Of a DNA stretch of 64,000 nucleotides, positions 26,872 to 36,195 are shown piece after piece. Origin of the DNA: Neptunomonas qingdaonensis (lineage in GTDB: Bacteria; Pseudomonadota; Gammaproteobacteria; Pseudomonadales; Balneatricaceae); assembly GCF_900113275.1 (NCBI RefSeq), contig NZ_FOOU01000008.1:62001-126000 (forward strand), in the 5' to 3' direction. Below the pieces are notes generated by a model. It did not search any database. It was not told where the DNA came from and saw nothing but the letters and a program-made list of their open reading frames with translations. The translations under genes were made by a program, and so were the position numbers. How positions within the stretch are numbered: the stretch's first letter is position 1; the number at the start of each line of letters is the position of its first letter.

Positions 26872-28992
26872 TTATTTTGGGTTATAAGTGGTCAATAGTT
26901 GCTTTGTCAGGTCAACCATATCCAATAGGATATGAGCACTTTCTTCCAGTATAGCTTCTGATTCAGGAGAAATGGGTCGGCCCTTCTCATCTTTCTCTAA
27001 AAGATCATCAAGGTCGGTGATTTTAGCAATCGGTGCCTGTCCTTTGGCGAGACGGCGCTTGTTTTCGGCATCGACCTGCCATTTATCGGCAAGATCACGC
27101 TTGGCCAGCAATTTGGTTTCATTCAGCGGGAAGGTAGTGTCACCCCTAACTTCCGTTTGGCGGCTGATCTGGGCGCGTAAAAAATTGAAATCAGGCTGGT
27201 TGTCGGTACGTAGGTTATGACGCTTTTCCAGCTCAGGTTTAAAAGAATCGATCCCTTTAAAGATGCCGTGTCGTGCTTCTTTTACCTGATCCCAGGGGAG
27301 GGCTCCATCCAGTGCGCTTTCACCGATTTCGCTGGTGTCAAAAGTCTCCGGAAAGGTGATATCAGGAATGACGCCTTTGTGTTGTGTGCTTTCGCCTGAA
27401 ATACGGTAAAACTTGGCGTGAGTGAGTTTTATTTGGCCATGATCCAGTGATTGCAGTGTTTGTACCGTACCTTTGCCAAAAGTCTGGTTGCCGACAATGA
27501 TGCCGCGTTGGTAGTCCTGGATAGCGCCGGCAAAAATTTCTGATGCGGAAGCACTTAAACGGTTTACGACGACCGCCATGGGGCCGTTGTAGGCAATCTT
27601 AGGATTAAAATCTCCAAGTATATCTACACGTCCATTCGGATCTCTGATCTGTACGGTCGGGCCGCGATCAATAAAGAGGCCTACCAGCTCATTGGCTTCA
27701 CGCAGTGAGCCGCCGCCATTATTTCTCAGATCGATAATCAGACCGTCGATTTTTTCGGTTTGTAGCTCGCTAATCAGTTTTTCTACATCACGTGTTGTGC
27801 TTTTATAGTTTTTATCACCGCGTTGTAAGGCGGCAAAGTCGATATAAAAGGCCGGGATGTCGATGACGCCCAATTTATAGTCTTTATCGTTATGCTTAAC
27901 ATTCAGGATACGTTTTTGTGCCGCTTGTTCTTCCAGTTCTACGGTATTACGCTTAATTGAAATTGTTTTGCGGCCTGCTTTATCCTCACTGTCTGAAGGA
28001 ATGATTTCAAGCCGAACGACCGAGTCTTTAGGGCCTCGAATAAGATCAACAACATCATCAAGGCGCCAGCCAACAACATCTTCAATTTCGCCTGTCTCTC
28101 CCTGGCCTACGCCGACAATCAGATCGGCGGGCTTAAGCTGCCCTGTTTTGTCAGCAGGACCTGCGGGGACTAAGCGGACGATTTTAGTGAACTCATTCTC
28201 ACTTTGTAGCACGGCTCCGATCCCTTCAAGTGAAAGGCTCATGTTGATTTTGAAGTTTTCTGAGTTGCGAGGTGAAAAGTAAGAAGTGTGCGGGTCAAAA
28301 TGTTTAGTGAAAACATTGGCGAAGCGCTGAAATACATCTTCGCTTTTATTTTGCGAAAGACGATTCAACTGGCTTGTGTAGCGCTTGATCAGGGTTTTCC
28401 GCGCTTCCTGCTCAGATTTGTCAGCCAAAGTAAGATTTAAAATGGCGCTTTTGATCCGTTTGCGCCATAGATCATCCATTTCGCTTTGTGAGCCGATCCA
28501 ATCATCTTTTTCTCGATCTGTATTAAGCGTTTCATCCAGAGAAAAGTTGAAAGTTTGCTCGCTATTCAGGCGATCGAGCGTCCAGTTGAGTCGCTCAATA
28601 ATGCGTTGTTGCTGGCGGTTAAAAATAGCGAAGGCAGCGTCCAGGTTGCCGTTGAGAATAGCGTCATCCAGTTCGTAGCGGTAGGCATCAAACTCCGCGA
28701 TGTCTGATTTGTAAAAGTAACTTTTGGATGGATCAAGTTCCTCAAGATACTTGTCGAGTATATCGCTGGAAAGTGAGTCATCAACATTAATCTTGTTATA
28801 ATGGCCAGCATTAAGGGAACCGATAATATCCTTGATAGTTTGCTGATGGACCGTTTCAGGTTGTAATGGAGTAATATCGACTGATGCTATTGCAATAGCA
28901 GGTACCAGCAAGCATACAGCAAGCGAACTGCGAAGGGCGTTGCCCAATGAGTTGCGAAGGGGGGTGCGTAAACCTTTCAACATATTATCCAT
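26872..28992 (-). CDS. prc: carboxy-terminal processing (tail-specific) protease
   Basis: A 706-residue periplasmic serine protease, similar in length to E. coli Prc. It has a signal peptide (LAVCLLVPAIAIAS), an N-terminal helical region, a PDZ domain (about 255-330), the S41 catalytic core with Ser in LSASASEIFAGAIQDY and Lys in GNQTFGKGTVQ, and a C-terminal DUF3340 part. Prc degrades or trims proteins with non-polar C termini, including peptidoglycan hydrolases. The divergent region 28993-29222 separates it from an FKBP lipoprotein gene. Confidence 0.95.
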   Translation of the reverse strand: MDNMLKGLRTPLRNSLGNALRSSLAVCLLVPAIAIASVDITPLQPETVHQQTIKDIIGSLNAGHYNKINVDDSLSSDILDKYLEELDPSKSYFYKSDIAEFDAYRYELDDAILNGNLDAAFAIFNRQQQRIIERLNWTLDRLNSEQTFNFSLDETLNTDREKDDWIGSQSEMDDLWRKRIKSAILNLTLADKSEQEARKTLIKRYTSQLNRLSQNKSEDVFQRFANVFTKHFDPHTSYFSPRNSENFKINMSLSLEGIGAVLQSENEFTKIVRLVPAGPADKTGQLKPADLIVGVGQGETGEIEDVVGWRLDDVVDLIRGPKDSVVRLEIIPSDSEDKAGRKTISIKRNTVELEEQAAQKRILNVKHNDKDYKLGVIDIPAFYIDFAALQRGDKNYKSTTRDVEKLISELQTEKIDGLIIDLRNNGGGSLREANELVGLFIDRGPTVQIRDPNGRVDILGDFNPKIAYNGPMAVVVNRLSASASEIFAGAIQDYQRGIIVGNQTFGKGTVQTLQSLDHGQIKLTHAKFYRISGESTQHKGVIPDITFPETFDTSEIGESALDGALPWDQVKEARHGIFKGIDSFKPELEKRHNLRTDNQPDFNFLRAQISRQTEVRGDTTFPLNETKLLAKRDLADKWQVDAENKRRLAKGQAPIAKITDLDDLLEKDEKGRPISPESEAILEESAHILLDMVDLTKQLLTTYNPK

Positions 28993-29222
28993 TCTATATT
29001 CTTATATCGATGAGAGTTATGACAGGAATAGTAATCTATTGTTCCCTTAATCATTTATTCTGAGTGTAGCTATCGGCCTGTCTAATGTAAAATCAATGCT
29101 TTAATTCAACTCTTTAATTATGCGCTCCGGGAAAATTTATGTTCTCTGTTGAGGCGCTTCAGGCCTCTGTTAATGAGTTCCATTTAAAGAGTTTCATTCA
29201 ATTCACTGACGTAAGGTTACAG

Positions 29223-29750
29223 ATGAAATTATTATTTATCCCCCTGCTGCTTATCTGCGGTTTGTTGTTAGGCGGTTGCGGTGAGGATCCTGAAAAGGAG
29301 GCTTTTCGTCAACAATTGATGGAAAAAGCACTTAACGATGAAACTAACGAGGCAGGTATCACATTTTTAGCAGAAAATGCAAAACGTGATGGTGTGGTTG
29401 AATTGCCCTCAGGCTTGCAATATCGGATTCTGAACACTGGTACGGGTGTCCATCCGACTTATCAGCATTCTGTTGTTGTTAATTATGAAGGGACACGTGT
29501 TGATGGCGGCATTTTTGATAGCTCTTATCAACGCGGTAAACCTTCCACCTTTCCGCTTAAAAGGGTGATTAAAGGTTGGCAGGAAGCTTTGTTGAAAATG
29601 AAAGTCGGGGATGTATGGATGTTGTATATACCCGCGAAACTGGCGTACGGAGCTACCAGCCCGTCTAATGAAATCCCTGCAAATTCAACATTGGTTTTTA
29701 AAGTAGAGTTGCTTGCAGTTCAGGAAGATAAAGGAACAGAAAATGAATAA
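29223..29750 (+). CDS. FKBP-type peptidyl-prolyl isomerase, lipoprotein
   Basis: Starting at ATG 29223 the protein is 175 residues with a lipoprotein signal (LLLICGLLLGGCG, lipidated Cys near 18). The FKBP core follows (VVVNYEGTRVDGGIFDSSY ... VIKGWQEALLKMKVGDVW ... AYGATSPSNEIPANSTLVFKVELL). It probably folds periplasmic proteins. An upstream GTG/ATG extension from 29139 is open but would bury the signal; a TAAGG Shine-Dalgarno sequence supports 29223. The stop overlaps the next gene by 8 bp. Confidence 0.92.
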   Translation: MKLLFIPLLLICGLLLGGCGEDPEKEAFRQQLMEKALNDETNEAGITFLAENAKRDGVVELPSGLQYRILNTGTGVHPTYQHSVVVNYEGTRVDGGIFDSSYQRGKPSTFPLKRVIKGWQEALLKMKVGDVWMLYIPAKLAYGATSPSNEIPANSTLVFKVELLAVQEDKGTENE

Positions 29751-31032
29751 CAAAAATAGGACATTGAAGGGCTTAATTGAATTCCTTAATGCTTCGCCAA
29801 CACCCTTTCACGCAGTACAACAGATGAAAGCCCGCTTGCTTGAGGCTGGCTTTGAAGCACTCAATGAAAAAGACACCTGGGTATTAAAAGAGGGGGGGCG
29901 ATATGTCATTACCCGCAATGATTCTGCGCTTGTTGCATGGCAAATGCCGGCAAAACGCTTATTATCTGAGTCGGGCTTACGTATGGTAGGCGCGCATACC
30001 GATTCCCCTTGTCTGCGTGTAAAGCCTAATCCGGAACTGCATAAACACGGTTATTTTCAGTTAGGCGTCGAGGTCTATGGTGGAGCCTTGCTAGCCCCTT
30101 GGTTTGATCGGGATTTATCGATCGCTGGGCGTGTTAGTTTTGTCAATGAGGCAGGCGAGCTATGTAGTGCATTGGTGAATTTTGAGACGCCTGTTGCTGT
30201 GATTCCCAGTTTGGCAATTCATCTTGACCGTGAAGCAAATAATGGGCGTGCGATTAATGCGCAAACTTTTTTGCCACCGGTGCTAGGGCAAGTGGATGAG
30301 AAGCCGGACTTCCGTGCGCTTTTGCGGGATCAGTTGCTGGTGTCAGGTGAGGAAGTGGTTAAAGTGCTTGATTATGAGCTTTCTCTCTATGATACCCAGT
30401 CTGCTGCTTTGATAGGGCTTGAGCAGGAATTTCTCGCGTCGGCTCGTTTGGATAACCTGCTTAGCTGCTTTATGGGCATGGAGGCTTTGCTGCAATCTGA
30501 CTCAGAGGAAGGCGTTTTGTTGGTGTGTACCGACCATGAAGAGGTCGGAAGCTTGAGTGCGGCGGGCGCTCAGGGGCCTATGCTGGATCATTTGTTTGAA
30601 CGTATACAGCCAGAAGCGGAAAGTAGAAACCGTATGCTGGCGAATTCCATGATGATATCGGCAGACAACGCACACGCTATACATCCCAATTTTGCTGATA
30701 AGCACGATGCTAATCATGGTCCTATTCTTAACAAAGGGCCGGTTATTAAGCTCAATTCAAATCAGCGTTATGCGACGACTGACATTACCAGCTCGCAATT
30801 CAGAATGTTGGCAGCACTGGATAACGTTGCGGTACAGGAGTTTGTTGTGCGCTCGGATATGGCCTGTGGAAGTACTATCGGGCCAATTACGTCAGCAGAA
30901 ATAGGCGTACGTACCATTGATATAGGGGTGCCGCAATTAGCAATGCACTCCATCAGGGAATTAGCGGGTACGGATGATTTGATCAATACCATTCAGGTAT
31001 TCAAACGTTTTTTTGAATGTAAGCAAGTTTAA
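29743..31032 (+). CDS. apeB: M18 family aspartyl aminopeptidase
   Basis: About 429 residues from ATG 29743, with AAGGA upstream. Metal-binding elements of the M18 peptidases are present: GAHTDSPCLRVKP, ACTDHEEVGS-like VCTDHEEVGSLSAAGAQG, ISADNAHAIHPN and the late His in QLAMHSIRE. The enzyme removes N-terminal acidic or other residues from peptides in the cytosol as a dodecamer. It overlaps the lipoprotein gene by 8 bp, so the two form an operon. Confidence 0.92.
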   Translation: MNNKNRTLKGLIEFLNASPTPFHAVQQMKARLLEAGFEALNEKDTWVLKEGGRYVITRNDSALVAWQMPAKRLLSESGLRMVGAHTDSPCLRVKPNPELHKHGYFQLGVEVYGGALLAPWFDRDLSIAGRVSFVNEAGELCSALVNFETPVAVIPSLAIHLDREANNGRAINAQTFLPPVLGQVDEKPDFRALLRDQLLVSGEEVVKVLDYELSLYDTQSAALIGLEQEFLASARLDNLLSCFMGMEALLQSDSEEGVLLVCTDHEEVGSLSAAGAQGPMLDHLFERIQPEAESRNRMLANSMMISADNAHAIHPNFADKHDANHGPILNKGPVIKLNSNQRYATTDITSSQFRMLAALDNVAVQEFVVRSDMACGSTIGPITSAEIGVRTIDIGVPQLAMHSIRELAGTDDLINTIQVFKRFFECKQV

Positions 31033-31050
31033 GCTTATAAAGCCAAGGGG

Positions 31051-31080
31051 AAGATCGCGTCTTAAAGTAGATGCGATCTT
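31051..31080. terminator. inverted repeat between apeB and the zinc-ribbon gene
   Basis: Arms AAGATCGC and GCGATCTT with an inner TCT/AGA pairing lie 18 bp after the apeB stop, between convergent genes. The T run is poor, so termination is likely but not certain. Confidence 0.6.
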
Positions 31081-31114
31081 AACCGTTTATAAAATGATTA
31101 TGGGTGTATGCGGG

Positions 31115-31345
31115 TTAACCGGCAGCTAGTGTAGGCTGTGATGAATTCACTACATTTGATATTTTGCTGTAGTAACCTTCAATTAATACTTCCCACTGAC
31201 GGTCATAACAATGCAAATACGCGTGACATGCAGTGCACTTGTATAGCTGGCTGTTGGGCAGTGTACTTATCAGTGATAAGAGTGTGTGCGATGCTTTATG
31301 CTTGCTTGTCAATAACGTTTGGCAATCGGGGCAGATGTTATCCAT
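31115..31345 (-). CDS. small zinc-ribbon protein
   Basis: A 76-residue protein with two Cys pairs, CPDC at residues 5-8 and CTAC near 37-40, spaced as in a rubredoxin-like zinc ribbon, plus a nearby His-Cys. There is no signal or membrane helix. GGAG lies 12 bp before the ATG. Function unknown; it could be a nucleic acid or protein binding ribbon. Confidence that it is a real gene rests on the Cys pairs and on being placed in a convergent slot with its own ribosome site. Confidence 0.6.
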   Translation of the reverse strand: MDNICPDCQTLLTSKHKASHTLLSLISTLPNSQLYKCTACHAYLHCYDRQWEVLIEGYYSKISNVVNSSQPTLAAG

Positions 31346-31600
31346 AACAATTGTTACTCCATATTCTTGATTCTATGGAAATTATTATACTTGCATCTTC
31401 GTCATAAAAAGATAGGAAAAATTCCTATTTATTGAATATCTATTCACTATTTTCGACAGTGTTAGCAACAGGCTGGAAGTTTTGCTACATGCGGGGTAGG
31501 ATGACGCCTGATTTCTGTGAGGGTTCTTTGGGTTTGTTGGCGATCTGACGACATATTCAAAGCCTCCGGTAATATTCATTTTTTATTTTGGGAGTTTCTC

Positions 31601-32083
31601 ATGCAGATTGCTGAAAATTCAGCTGTTACTATTCATTACACTTTGACTAATAGCCAGGGTGAAGTCTTGGATTCATCTGAGGGGCAAGAGCCTCTGGCAT
31701 ACTTAAGCGGTGCAAGTAATATTATTCCTGGTCTGGAAAATGCGCTGGTGGGTAAACAGGTGGGTGATAAGCTGGAAGTGACGGTGGAGCCTGAACAGGC
31801 ATATGGTCCTTTACGTGATGAATTAGTACAGAAAGTTAATCATGAGAACTTTGAGGGTGTTGACGATATTCACGTCGGTATGCAGTTTATGGCACAAGCC
31901 CCTTGGGGAGAGCAGCCTGTCACTGTTATGAATGTTGAAGAAGACGGTATTACTTTAGATGGTAATCACCCGCTGGCAGGCCAGACTCTGACCTTTGCGG
32001 TTGAAGTCGTCGAAGTGCGAGCGGCCTCTGAGGAAGAACTTTCTCACGGGCATGTACACGGTGAAGGTGGTCATCACCACTAA
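31601..32083 (+). CDS. slyD: SlyD-type FKBP peptidyl-prolyl isomerase
   Basis: From ATG 31601 (GGGAG 6 bp upstream) a 160-residue cytosolic isomerase/chaperone. The FKBP half (VTIHYTLTNSQGEVLDSS) is interrupted by the insert-in-flap domain (YGPLRDELVQKVNHENF ... PVTVMNVEEDGITLDGNHPLAGQ) and ends in a His-rich metal tail (HGHVHGEGGHHH). SlyD proteins fold proteins and help deliver nickel. The tail is shorter than in E. coli but the His content suggests metal binding is retained. Confidence 0.93.
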   Translation: MQIAENSAVTIHYTLTNSQGEVLDSSEGQEPLAYLSGASNIIPGLENALVGKQVGDKLEVTVEPEQAYGPLRDELVQKVNHENFEGVDDIHVGMQFMAQAPWGEQPVTVMNVEEDGITLDGNHPLAGQTLTFAVEVVEVRAASEEELSHGHVHGEGGHHH

Positions 32084-32102
32084 GCGGTTCTTATTAAAAA
32101 AC

Positions 32103-32124
32103 GCAGCTTCGGCTGCTTTTTTTT
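32103..32124 (+). terminator. Rho-independent terminator of slyD
   Basis: A short stem GCAGC/GCTGC capped by a stable TTCG tetraloop is followed by eight T residues. Confidence 0.92.
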
Positions 32125-32216
32125 GTCTCATTTTTCAGTTCTGTCGCTACACTGATAGTGAAAAGGGGCTTTTGTTGAGATGAGCCCCGTTATTTTATAC
32201 TCAAAACGGAGTGCTT

Positions 32217-33131
32217 ATGCGAGACAGGATCGATCAGTTAGTTGATACGGTATCTTCTGTTGTTTTAGGTAAAGAGGATGTCGTCAGGCTGGCGGTTGCC
32301 TGTATGTTGGCGCGTGGGCATCTGTTGATTGAAGATTTGCCCGGCATGGGCAAAACAACATTGGCGCATACCCTGGCGCATGTGTTTGGGTTGGAATACC
32401 GGCGAGTCCAGTTTACCAGTGATATGTTACCGGCAGATATCCTCGGAGGGGCTGTATTCAATCAGCAAACCAGCAGTTTTGTTTATCATCCCGGACCTGT
32501 TTTTACCCAGTTGTTATTAGCGGATGAAATTAACCGCTCGACACCGAAAACGCAGAGTGCACTGCTGGAAGCGATGGAGGAAGGGCAGGTGTCATCTGAA
32601 GGGGTTACGCGTCAATTACCCTCACCCTTTTTTGTGCTTGCCACGCAAAATCCAACGAACCAGTTTGGTACTTTCCCGTTACCTGAGTCACAACTGGATC
32701 GATTTTTAATGAAAATTTCTCTGGGTTACCCTGACGCCGACACAGAAAAAAAATTGTTGAAGCATGGTGATACCCGAAGCGATATTGAAGAGCTGCCTGT
32801 TTGTATCGATAGTAAAATGCTGCAGGATATTCAAACGGCATGCCAGCAGGTAGCCGTATCCGAGCCTGTATTAGATTATATTCAACGATTAGCGCAGTTT
32901 AGCCGCAGTAGTGAAGAGATTGTTTTAGGGCTGTCACCCCGGGGAGCGTTGGCATTAATCCAGGCAGCTAAGGCGTGGGCTTATATGTCGGGTCGTGACT
33001 TCCTCACCCCCGATGATGTGCAGCAGGTTTTCAGTTCTGTTGTAGAGCATCGTCTGCTGATCAGAAAAGACTTAAATTATCAGGCTGATCCCATCCGGGC
33101 CATATTGACTAAGGTGGATGTGCTGAGTTGA
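32217..33131 (+). CDS. MoxR family AAA+ ATPase
   Basis: A 304-residue ATPase from ATG 32217 (AACGGAG 6 bp upstream; GTG 32211 is a possible earlier start). Walker A is LPGMGKTT near residue 42, Walker B LLADEINR near 105, and sensor ATQNP near 145. MoxR ATPases are chaperones that assemble or activate enzyme complexes, usually with a von Willebrand or DUF58 partner, which is the next gene here. The stop overlaps the next gene's start (TTGA). Confidence 0.93.
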   Translation: MRDRIDQLVDTVSSVVLGKEDVVRLAVACMLARGHLLIEDLPGMGKTTLAHTLAHVFGLEYRRVQFTSDMLPADILGGAVFNQQTSSFVYHPGPVFTQLLLADEINRSTPKTQSALLEAMEEGQVSSEGVTRQLPSPFFVLATQNPTNQFGTFPLPESQLDRFLMKISLGYPDADTEKKLLKHGDTRSDIEELPVCIDSKMLQDIQTACQQVAVSEPVLDYIQRLAQFSRSSEEIVLGLSPRGALALIQAAKAWAYMSGRDFLTPDDVQQVFSSVVEHRLLIRKDLNYQADPIRAILTKVDVLS

Positions 33132-34105
33132 GCATGGCGGATAGAAGGTCTCTTCGTGGCCGGATACAGGCGTGGTTGGTCAATCGCTATCCCGGACAAG
33201 CGGTTATCAGATTAACGCAAAAGCGTATCTATATATTGCCGACGCTAGCCGGGAGTGCGTATTTGCTAGTGGTGCTGTTAATTTTGCTATTGGCCGTCAA
33301 TTATCAGAACAACCTCGCTTATGCTGTCTGCTTTACTTTACTCTCCCTGTTTATCACCGCTATTTTACATACCTATGCCAACTTGTCTGGATTAGAAAGC
33401 AGAGCATTGTTAACAGAGCCTGTGTTTGTTGGAGATGAGGCGTATTTTCGTTATCAGCTGAATACAGATCGAGGGCTGTTTCAGTTGGGTCTTGGGTTTG
33501 ACAAGGCGCAGTGTATGACGCTGGACCTTGTCGCTAATCGCCCGGCTAATGTCGAGATCCCATCGCTGTGTTCACAGCGGGGCTGGCAGCAAGCGGATCT
33601 GTTGTACATCGGTAGCTTGTACCCATTGGGTTTATTTCGAGCCTGGAGTTGGTTGCGTTTTGAACAGTCTGTGTTGGTTTACCCAAAGCCGGTTGCCGGT
33701 GGTGAGATAGAGGCGTTAAGAGGTGCTGAACAGCATAAGCATGCCGTTGGTGCCCGGGGGGATGATGAGTTTCAGGAATTAAAGTCATATTACCCAGGCG
33801 CTACAAAAAGCAGCATTGCCTGGAAAGTCTATGCCAAAGGGCATGGGCTACAGGTTAAAGAGCATCAGGGGTATGCGGGAAATGAACTGTGGCTGGACTG
33901 GGATAGCTGGCCTGAATTGTCGGTGGAGGCGCGGCTATCACGATTGTGTTACTGGGCACTGGTTTTTTCACAGAGTGGTTCACGGTTTGGTTTGCGGTTG
34001 CCGGGTAAGCAGATAGCGCCTGCAACCGGGGTTGAGCATAAAAAAAACGTATTAACGCAGCTGGCTCTTTACGGTGGGGGGCCTGAAGATGGCAGAAGTG
34101 GTTAA
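33128..34105 (+). CDS. DUF58 domain protein, membrane-anchored
   Basis: A 325-residue protein with two N-terminal membrane helices (YLLVVLLILLLAVNYQNN and YAVCFTLLSLFITAILH) and the DUF58 signature DDEFQELKSYYPGATKSSIAWKV near residue 220. The family has a von Willebrand-like fold and is a partner of MoxR. The start may be TTG 33128, well placed from an AAGGTGG, or ATG 33134. It is coupled to moxR and overlaps the next gene by 17 bp from ATG 34089. Confidence 0.9.
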   Translation: MSMADRRSLRGRIQAWLVNRYPGQAVIRLTQKRIYILPTLAGSAYLLVVLLILLLAVNYQNNLAYAVCFTLLSLFITAILHTYANLSGLESRALLTEPVFVGDEAYFRYQLNTDRGLFQLGLGFDKAQCMTLDLVANRPANVEIPSLCSQRGWQQADLLYIGSLYPLGLFRAWSWLRFEQSVLVYPKPVAGGEIEALRGAEQHKHAVGARGDDEFQELKSYYPGATKSSIAWKVYAKGHGLQVKEHQGYAGNELWLDWDSWPELSVEARLSRLCYWALVFSQSGSRFGLRLPGKQIAPATGVEHKKNVLTQLALYGGGPEDGRSG

Positions 34106-36167
34106 TCAAACATCAAGGGAGTTGACCCCAGGGGCTAAGAAATGGCTGCTTATTATGCTGATTACGGTCAGTGCACCTCAGCTGATGTATGTGCCGCTGT
34201 GGTTGGCGGTGACCGGAGGGTGTCTGCTTTCCTGGGTCTGGCTGACATTAGAGCGGCATCGCTATGTGATCCCACGTTGGGGAAAAGGGGTGGTCGTCAT
34301 CGCTGTTATTCTTGGAGTGCTTGTTTTTTCTTCGCAGAGTAAAGGCTTAGATGGCCTGTCGTCCTTATTGATCGCAGGCGCACTGTTGAAATCGATGGAG
34401 CTAAAAAAACAGCGTGATGGCTGGGTGTTAGTGCTTGTTGCCTGCTTTATAGCGGCGGTTGGTTTTTTGTTTAATCAGTCAATGCCCAGTGCTGTTTATG
34501 GTGGTGTGTCATTACTGACTATTGTTTGCGCTTTATTGATGATGCATCAGGGCAGCACGCAGGCATGGTTGTTTTTGCCGGTTAAAAAAAGCCTGTTCAT
34601 GTTGCTTCAATCCATTCCTTTAATGCTGATTCTGTTTTTGATATTTCCCCGTATCGGGCCTCTATGGAGTGTCCAGTACCAGCAATCCACCGCAAAAACG
34701 GGGCTGTCTGATCGGATGCAACCCGGAGATATCAGCCGCTTAACTCGCTCAGCTAGTGTTGCATTTCGTGTTAGCTTTACCGACAACAAACCTCCGGCGC
34801 CCGAACAGCGTTATTGGCGTGTCATGACATTTGCGGATTTTGACGGTCAAGGCTGGTCTATTGCTGATGTAACGAAACAGGATATGCAGGGGGATGTGTC
34901 TGATGATGACCTGATTGAATATCAGGTAATAGCGGAGCCGTCTGCTTCTACATGGTTATTTGCTTTAGATTATCCATTGGCTTCGAGCGCTTCCGCTGTA
35001 CAGCGTTATAGTGATGGCACCTTTAAAGCACGCGCTGCTGTTTCTCAAAGGATAAGTTATACCGCCAGTTCGCTCCTGATTAAACCGTATGATGGGCATC
35101 CTTTAGTGAACCGGCCTCGTTATCTGGCTGTGCCTGCAGCAGGAAATCCTCAAACCAGAAAGATGGTCAGGCAGTGGCAGCAAAAAGGTTTTTCCGCTGA
35201 AGAGAAAATTGCAGCCCTGTTTAAGAATTTTAACCAGCATTTTACCTATACGTTATCACCACAAAAGCTTCAGGGTAATCGCATTGATCAATTTTTATTT
35301 GACACGCGTGAAGGCTTTTGTGAGCACTTTGCGAATGCAACGGCTTATACCCTTAGGCTGGCAGGTATACCCTCACGCGTGGTGGGTGGTTACTTGGGAG
35401 GGGAGTGGAATGATTATGAAGAGTACCTGTTAATACGACAATATGAAGCGCATGCCTGGGTAGAAGCCTGGTTGGATGGAAAAGGCTGGATAAGACTGGA
35501 TCCGACGACTGCCGTTGCACCCGAAAGAGTCATTCAACCGTTTGATCAGTTGTTTTCGTCATCACCTGAATTTATGGCAGATAGCTCAATGATGGCGTTT
35601 CGTCTGCAGCAAAACTTAGCATGGCTGAAAACACTGAGTCTGCGTTATGATGCGCTTAATTATAATTGGCATCGTTGGATACTGGGCTATCATCAGCAGC
35701 AGAATAATCTGTTACAGGATTGGTTTGGTCAAATTAGTCTTTTGAAAATGCTATTGCTGCTGTTTATACCCGTGGGTTGTATGTTGATGATCGTTTTCTG
35801 GTGGCTGTTAAAAGTACAGAGTCGCTGGATGCATCCGGTGGATAAGGAGGTCGTGGCTATTTCTGATCTATTGGCTAAGGTATCCGTTGAACTGAAACGC
35901 GCTTCAGGTGAAACAGTGCAAATGTATAGTGTACGTTTAGCAGAAACCTTGCCTGAGATTCGAGCTGAGCTTGATGCCTGGAGTGGTTTATATCAACGCT
36001 TACGCTATGCCGATGCGTCTGCGCAGGCAGAAGACACTAGCCTGCAGTATCACCGCCTGAGTCAACAGCTTATGAGCAAAATTAAACGACTTGGAAAGCA
36101 GGGTGTTATCGGCAAAGGCGTTAAACAGCCTGACGTTGAAAAACAAATTGAAACCAGAGTCTGGTAA
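34089..36167 (+). CDS. tgpA: transglutaminase-like membrane protein, TgpA type
   Basis: About 692 residues from ATG 34089 (GGGG ribosome site 8 bp upstream). Six or so N-terminal membrane helices of the DUF3488 type are followed by a periplasmic transglutaminase-like domain with the full triad: Cys in EGFCEHFANATAYTLRLAG, His in YEAHAWVEAWL and Asp in WIRLDPTTAV. A last membrane helix (LLLLFIPVGCMLMIVFWWLL) leads to a cytosolic DUF4129-like tail. It completes the MoxR-DUF58-transglutaminase set seen in many bacteria. Substrate unknown; TgpA is essential in Pseudomonas aeruginosa. Confidence 0.92.
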   Translation: MAEVVNQTSRELTPGAKKWLLIMLITVSAPQLMYVPLWLAVTGGCLLSWVWLTLERHRYVIPRWGKGVVVIAVILGVLVFSSQSKGLDGLSSLLIAGALLKSMELKKQRDGWVLVLVACFIAAVGFLFNQSMPSAVYGGVSLLTIVCALLMMHQGSTQAWLFLPVKKSLFMLLQSIPLMLILFLIFPRIGPLWSVQYQQSTAKTGLSDRMQPGDISRLTRSASVAFRVSFTDNKPPAPEQRYWRVMTFADFDGQGWSIADVTKQDMQGDVSDDDLIEYQVIAEPSASTWLFALDYPLASSASAVQRYSDGTFKARAAVSQRISYTASSLLIKPYDGHPLVNRPRYLAVPAAGNPQTRKMVRQWQQKGFSAEEKIAALFKNFNQHFTYTLSPQKLQGNRIDQFLFDTREGFCEHFANATAYTLRLAGIPSRVVGGYLGGEWNDYEEYLLIRQYEAHAWVEAWLDGKGWIRLDPTTAVAPERVIQPFDQLFSSSPEFMADSSMMAFRLQQNLAWLKTLSLRYDALNYNWHRWILGYHQQQNNLLQDWFGQISLLKMLLLLFIPVGCMLMIVFWWLLKVQSRWMHPVDKEVVAISDLLAKVSVELKRASGETVQMYSVRLAETLPEIRAELDAWSGLYQRLRYADASAQAEDTSLQYHRLSQQLMSKIKRLGKQGVIGKGVKQPDVEKQIETRVW

Positions 36168-36195
36168 AGAGTTGAAGCAAGGGTTGAAAAGGTAA

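Noticed and set aside
29139..29222. N-terminal extension of the FKBP lipoprotein.
   Set aside because: It would bury the lipoprotein signal; the ATG at 29223 has a ribosome site and gives the lipobox at the expected place.
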